A DNA stretch of 8,619 nucleotides, from positions 7,616 through 16,234 of the forward strand of contig MIBM01000100.1 of the NCBI GenBank assembly GCA_001830645.1, given 5' to 3'. Source of the DNA: Spirochaetes bacterium RIFOXYC1_FULL_54_7 (GTDB lineage Bacteria > Spirochaetota > Spirochaetia > Treponematales > UBA12059). The translations under genes were made by a program, and so were the position numbers. The notes under the pieces are model-generated. The model saw only the letters and a program-made list of their open reading frames with translations, was not told the DNA's origin and ran no database searches. Positions 6,020-8,619 of the stretch are shown here, piece by piece. Position 1 is the first letter of the stretch, and each line of letters opens with the position of its first letter.

Positions 6020-6058
6020 GTCCGGCCTTTTCAGCCAGCCGCAATCCGCAATCCGCGG

Positions 6059-7345
6059 TCAACTGCAGCAGCTTATGGCTGCTTCGTCTATGGCCTTGAA
6101 GACCTTTGGCAGGTTCTCTATGTCGACACTTGAGTAGGCCACCCGCAGGTACTTACCCTGGAAGGATATGGTACCCACTCCGTATTTCTCCAGTAAGAGA
6201 CGGCGCAGGACTTCTGCCTTGCCGCCGGGGGTGGCAAAGGTCATGAAGTAGCCGGAGTTGAAGGGCAGAGCCTTCAGGGGACCCTTCATGGCATTGACCA
6301 GTTTGCGGGTTTCAACGTATCTGGTCTTGATGGCGGCGAAGGTGACATCCTTCTCGGCATCATGGGTGGCAGACTCCAGGGCCTTGAGCACCAAAGCCTG
6401 CCCGGGGGTATTGGAGCAGGAGATGGAGGCACGGATGAAGGCCATGGTCTTCTGCACCAAAGCTTCATGGTGCTTCGGCTCCAGACCTCTGGCTGCATAT
6501 GACAGGAAGCCAACCCGGAGGCCCCAGACCAGTTCTTCTTTGGTTGCCGCATCGGCTTTGACCGCCAGGATGTTCTCGTGCAGGTCAGCCAGATCGGTGA
6601 AGACCGATTCCATGCGGATGTCATCCTCATAGAACAGACCGAAATAAGCATCATCGCACACCACCACCAGGGAGGTGCCCTTTTCGGCCTCGGCCTTGAG
6701 GACCACGGTGAGCCTGGCTGCTTCGGCTGCTTTGAGGGTGTAACCGGTGGGATTGTTGGGGAAGTTCAGTACCATGAAGGCCTTCTTGCCCCTGACCTTG
6801 GCCAGTTCGGAAGCAAGGCCATTCACATTGAAGCCACCGGCAGCATCAAACAAGGGGAAGCCCCGGATCTCCGCCCCTACCCTGTCGGCAAAGATAAGCT
6901 CGTAATTGTCCCAGAAGAGATCCGGTACTATGACAGGGTCACCGGGTTCCAGGAACATGTCGGCCAGGATGGAGATGCCATGGGTCAATCCGGTAACCAC
7001 TACAGGCAGGGAGACCGCCTTGCCGGCAAGTCCTGGATTCTTCTTGAGGGTTTCCTGCTTCCAGGCTTCCCTGAGCTTAGGCAGGCCTGCAGTAGCAGCA
7101 TACGGGAACACTTCTCCGACACTAAGCCCGGAGAGGGCATTGCGTATGGCGGACAGGGACATGGGAGCGCCCTTCTCGGTGGCTATGCCGATGGTGGCAT
7201 CCACCGCATAGGCTTCCTTCTTGGCCTCGGCAGCCTGGGAAATGATGCCCTTGGGAAAATACATCCGCTTGCCCAGCTTTGACATGGCTTTGCCGGCTAT
7301 GGTGCCTTCGAGTACGGCGTTCAGTTCTTTGGCTATGGGATTCAC
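6059..7345 (-). CDS. PLP-dependent fold-type I (class I/II) aminotransferase, aspartate aminotransferase-like
   Basis: This cytoplasmic enzyme would move an amino group between an amino acid and a 2-oxo acid. The 428-residue product keeps the key residues of the fold: Asn198 in NNPTG (197-201), Asp231 and Tyr234 in CDDAY, the PLP-binding Lys269 in AATKEE, the phosphate-binding Arg277 in WGLRVGF, and Arg401 (YLRVAY), the likely alpha-carboxylate anchor. The Lys context ATKEE with WGLRVGF differs from the SxSK pattern of classical aspartate aminotransferases, so substrate is uncertain. GTG 7345 is chosen because AAGGAG lies five bases upstream; the GTG at 7351 would overlap that site. It starts 28 bases after the racemase stop and very probably shares its transcript, suggesting that aspartate or glutamate is the amino donor. 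It ends at the convergent terminator at 5978-6019. Confidence 0.9.
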   Translation of the reverse strand: MNPIAKELNAVLEGTIAGKAMSKLGKRMYFPKGIISQAAEAKKEAYAVDATIGIATEKGAPMSLSAIRNALSGLSVGEVFPYAATAGLPKLREAWKQETLKKNPGLAGKAVSLPVVVTGLTHGISILADMFLEPGDPVIVPDLFWDNYELIFADRVGAEIRGFPLFDAAGGFNVNGLASELAKVRGKKAFMVLNFPNNPTGYTLKAAEAARLTVVLKAEAEKGTSLVVVCDDAYFGLFYEDDIRMESVFTDLADLHENILAVKADAATKEELVWGLRVGFLSYAARGLEPKHHEALVQKTMAFIRASISCSNTPGQALVLKALESATHDAEKDVTFAAIKTRYVETRKLVNAMKGPLKALPFNSGYFMTFATPGGKAEVLRRLLLEKYGVGTISFQGKYLRVAYSSVDIENLPKVFKAIDEAAISCCS

Positions 7346-7373
7346 AAGCACTCCTTTTCTTGCCCCCGGAAAC

Positions 7374-8192
7374 TCAGGCCTCCGGGGTAGAAGGCAGAGG
7401 CGCCAGCTTGGCTGGCGCAGCCTCGCGTATCATGGCCCTGGCCAGTGCCAGGACGGGATCCACCAATGGGATACCGCAAATCGACGATTCAGTCAACGCA
7501 AGTGGCAGTTCCGTGCAACCAAGTATGACGGCCCGGGCGCCACGGTCTGCCAGCTTGCCAGCCAGGCCACGCAGGGTTTCTGTCGCCCGTGCACCGGGTT
7601 GTCCGGTGGCTTTGATGCCCCAGGCAGGATCGTAGATGGCGGCATGCAGTACGGCCTGGTCGGCATCATCTACATGAAGAGCAGCAAAGCCAGCACCGGC
7701 AAGTAATGAATCGTAGACACCGGAGGCCCGTGTTCCGGTTGTGGACATGAGCCCTATGATTCCTGTGCCCGGGAAATCCGACCCAGGCACAACCGTCTTC
7801 AGCAGGGCCATGGTTTCGTCCAGCATGTGTACAACCTGCAGGGAGACACCTGAGGCCTTTGCAATAACCGCAACCCTATCTGTAAATGGCCTGAATATGG
7901 CGGGGGCATGGAAGGTGTTGCATGGCACTCCGATGACAGCATCATGACCACCAAGGCCGGCGGCAGCCATGACTATGGTCCTGGCCATGCCTTCAGCCGG
8001 ACTTACGGCCTGCCGCCCCAGAAGATACTCTGTCCTGTCCGTTACATCCGCGGACCGGGAGAAGTGGCGCAGGTCAAGGTGGCCTTGGTCGCTGCCGCCG
8101 GACAGGGTATTCTGGATGATACGGGCATGCAGGGCGACACCAGCCATGGGACCGACTCCCCCGCCGATTATGAGCACTTTATCGTAGGCCAT
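7374..8192 (-). CDS. Aspartate/glutamate racemase family protein
   Basis: A cofactor-independent racemase of the Asp/Glu/hydantoin racemase superfamily, which interconverts L and D acidic amino acids by a two-cysteine mechanism. In the 272-residue product both catalytic cysteines are visible: Cys91 in GVPCNTFHAP (88-97) and Cys226 in ILGCTELP (223-230). GGGVGPMAG (10-18) and TDRTEYLLG (51-59) match the GGxGPxA and PDRTxxxxG segments typical of aspartate racemases, supporting Asp over Glu (MurI-type) use. ATG 8192 is chosen because GGAG ends eight bases upstream; the GTG at 8201 lies against that site. It lies between an acidic amino acid symporter gene and an aminotransferase gene, all on the - strand, which fits a D-aspartate (or D-glutamate) metabolic unit. 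Direction in vivo is not determined by sequence. Confidence 0.9.
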   Translation of the reverse strand: MAYDKVLIIGGGVGPMAGVALHARIIQNTLSGGSDQGHLDLRHFSRSADVTDRTEYLLGRQAVSPAEGMARTIVMAAAGLGGHDAVIGVPCNTFHAPAIFRPFTDRVAVIAKASGVSLQVVHMLDETMALLKTVVPGSDFPGTGIIGLMSTTGTRASGVYDSLLAGAGFAALHVDDADQAVLHAAIYDPAWGIKATGQPGARATETLRGLAGKLADRGARAVILGCTELPLALTESSICGIPLVDPVLALARAMIREAAPAKLAPLPSTPEA

Positions 8193-8208
8193 TGTTTTCA
8201 CTCCGATG

Positions 8209-8243
8209 GAAAAGCCGGACCCGGTATTACCCGGATCCGGCTT
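8209..8243 (-). terminator. Intercistronic hairpin after the symporter gene (terminator or attenuator)
   Basis: AAGCCGGA (8212-8219) and TCCGGCTT (8236-8243) pair, and pairing continues inward (one G-T wobble) to a 13-bp stem with a 6-base loop. On the - strand the stem ends in TTTT followed by CC, a short T-tract. It lies between the symporter stop and the racemase start. No convincing promoter is visible downstream of it, so it may only partly terminate, lowering racemase and aminotransferase levels relative to the symporter. Confidence 0.7.
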
Positions 8244-8275
8244 GGAAGGATCAGCTCAGTCTGGCAATGCGAGCC

Positions 8276-8619
8276 TTAGGCCCACTTGGCCATGTCCAGT
8301 TCCTTCTCGCCCTTGGCTACTACCACAGTACCAACCATGTCGCCGGTCACGTTCAGGCTGGTGCGGCCCATGTCCAGGAGGGCATCGATACCGAGGATCA
8401 TGGCATAGGCGGCGGCAACCGCCGAGCCTTCGGTGACCTTGAGGCCGATGGATTCAAGGACCATAAGGAGCATGATGGCGCCGACTCCGGGCACACCGGC
8501 GGTGCCGATGGATGCCAGGGTGGCGGTTATAACAACGGTCATCTGCTGGTTGAAGGTCAGGGGCTGCCCGATGGCATAGCCAATGAACATGGCACAGACG
8601 CCGAGGTAGATCGCGGTAC
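8276..8619 (-). CDS. Acidic amino acid:cation symporter (GltP/DAACS, SLC1-type), C-terminal part; start outside the window
   Basis: The frame is open from the window edge to the TAA at 8276-8278, giving the last 113 residues of an inner-membrane symporter. Hairpin HP2 is recognisable as [17 protein letters not shown], then TM8 as [20 protein letters not shown], then a short soluble tail. TM8 keeps the residues that in the archaeal homologue GltPh are Asp390, Asp394, Arg397, Thr398, Asn401 and Asp405. Arg397, which binds the side-chain carboxylate of aspartate, is encoded here at 8363-8365. This supports an acidic amino acid substrate rather than a neutral one; GltPh is known to accept both L- and D-aspartate. 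The coupling ion (Na+ or H+) cannot be fixed from this fragment. A hairpin separates it from the racemase gene on the same strand. Confidence 0.92.
   Translation of the reverse strand, partial: TAIYLGVCAMFIGYAIGQPLTFNQQMTVVITATLASIGTAGVPGVGAIMLLMVLESIGLKVTEGSAVAAAYAMILGIDALLDMGRTSLNVTGDMVGTVVVAKGEKELDMAKWA

Noticed and set aside
6041..6056. Direct repeat of GCAATCC in the aminotransferase 3' flank
   Set aside because: Two short copies only, with no structure or conserved context visible; likely chance.
6578..7282. 234-codon + frame opposite the aminotransferase
   Set aside because: It is a shadow of a gene with intact PLP motifs on the - strand.

Overview
The window looks like bacterial chromosome of moderately high GC (about 47-50% in sampled lines of the kinase gene, about 55-60% in sampled lines elsewhere), with tightly packed genes and no rRNA, tRNA, CRISPR array or recognisable insertion sequence. 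A spirochaete is my best guess. A phosphomevalonate kinase gene directly followed by a mevalonate kinase gene is the arrangement known from the Borrelia mevalonate cluster. This is inference, and other mevalonate-pathway bacteria are possible.

Left part (1-2173, + strand): the 3' end of a phosphomevalonate kinase gene, a complete mevalonate kinase gene overlapping it by 13 bases, and an uncharacterised exported protein gene overlapping the kinase stop by an ATGA. The three read as one translationally coupled operon for isoprenoid precursors. Converging on it is a carotenoid hydroxylase gene (crtZ, - strand, 2237-2722), so isoprenoid supply and an isoprenoid-consuming step sit side by side. 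Between crtZ and the divergent small yegP-like gene (2903-3085) lies a 180-base control region with a perfect 8-bp inverted repeat placed where it could touch both promoters.

Middle part (3086-6058, + strand): a two-gene signalling unit, made of a membrane hybrid histidine kinase (CHASE4-HAMP-HisKA-HATPase with a degenerate C-terminal receiver) and a stand-alone CheY-like response regulator with an intact receiver site. The unit is bracketed by two closely related hairpin terminators whose differences are compensatory, and its sampled base composition is more AT-rich than the flanks.

Right part (6059-8619, - strand): in transcription order, the 3' end of a GltP-type acidic amino acid symporter, an intercistronic hairpin, an aspartate/glutamate racemase and a fold-type I aminotransferase. 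Together they suggest uptake of (D- or L-)aspartate or glutamate, interconversion of enantiomers and transamination into central metabolism. No wholly new system is obvious. The points most worth following are the covarying twin terminators, the D-amino acid module, the crtZ/yegP operator and the exported protein with a near-lipobox lacking its cysteine.
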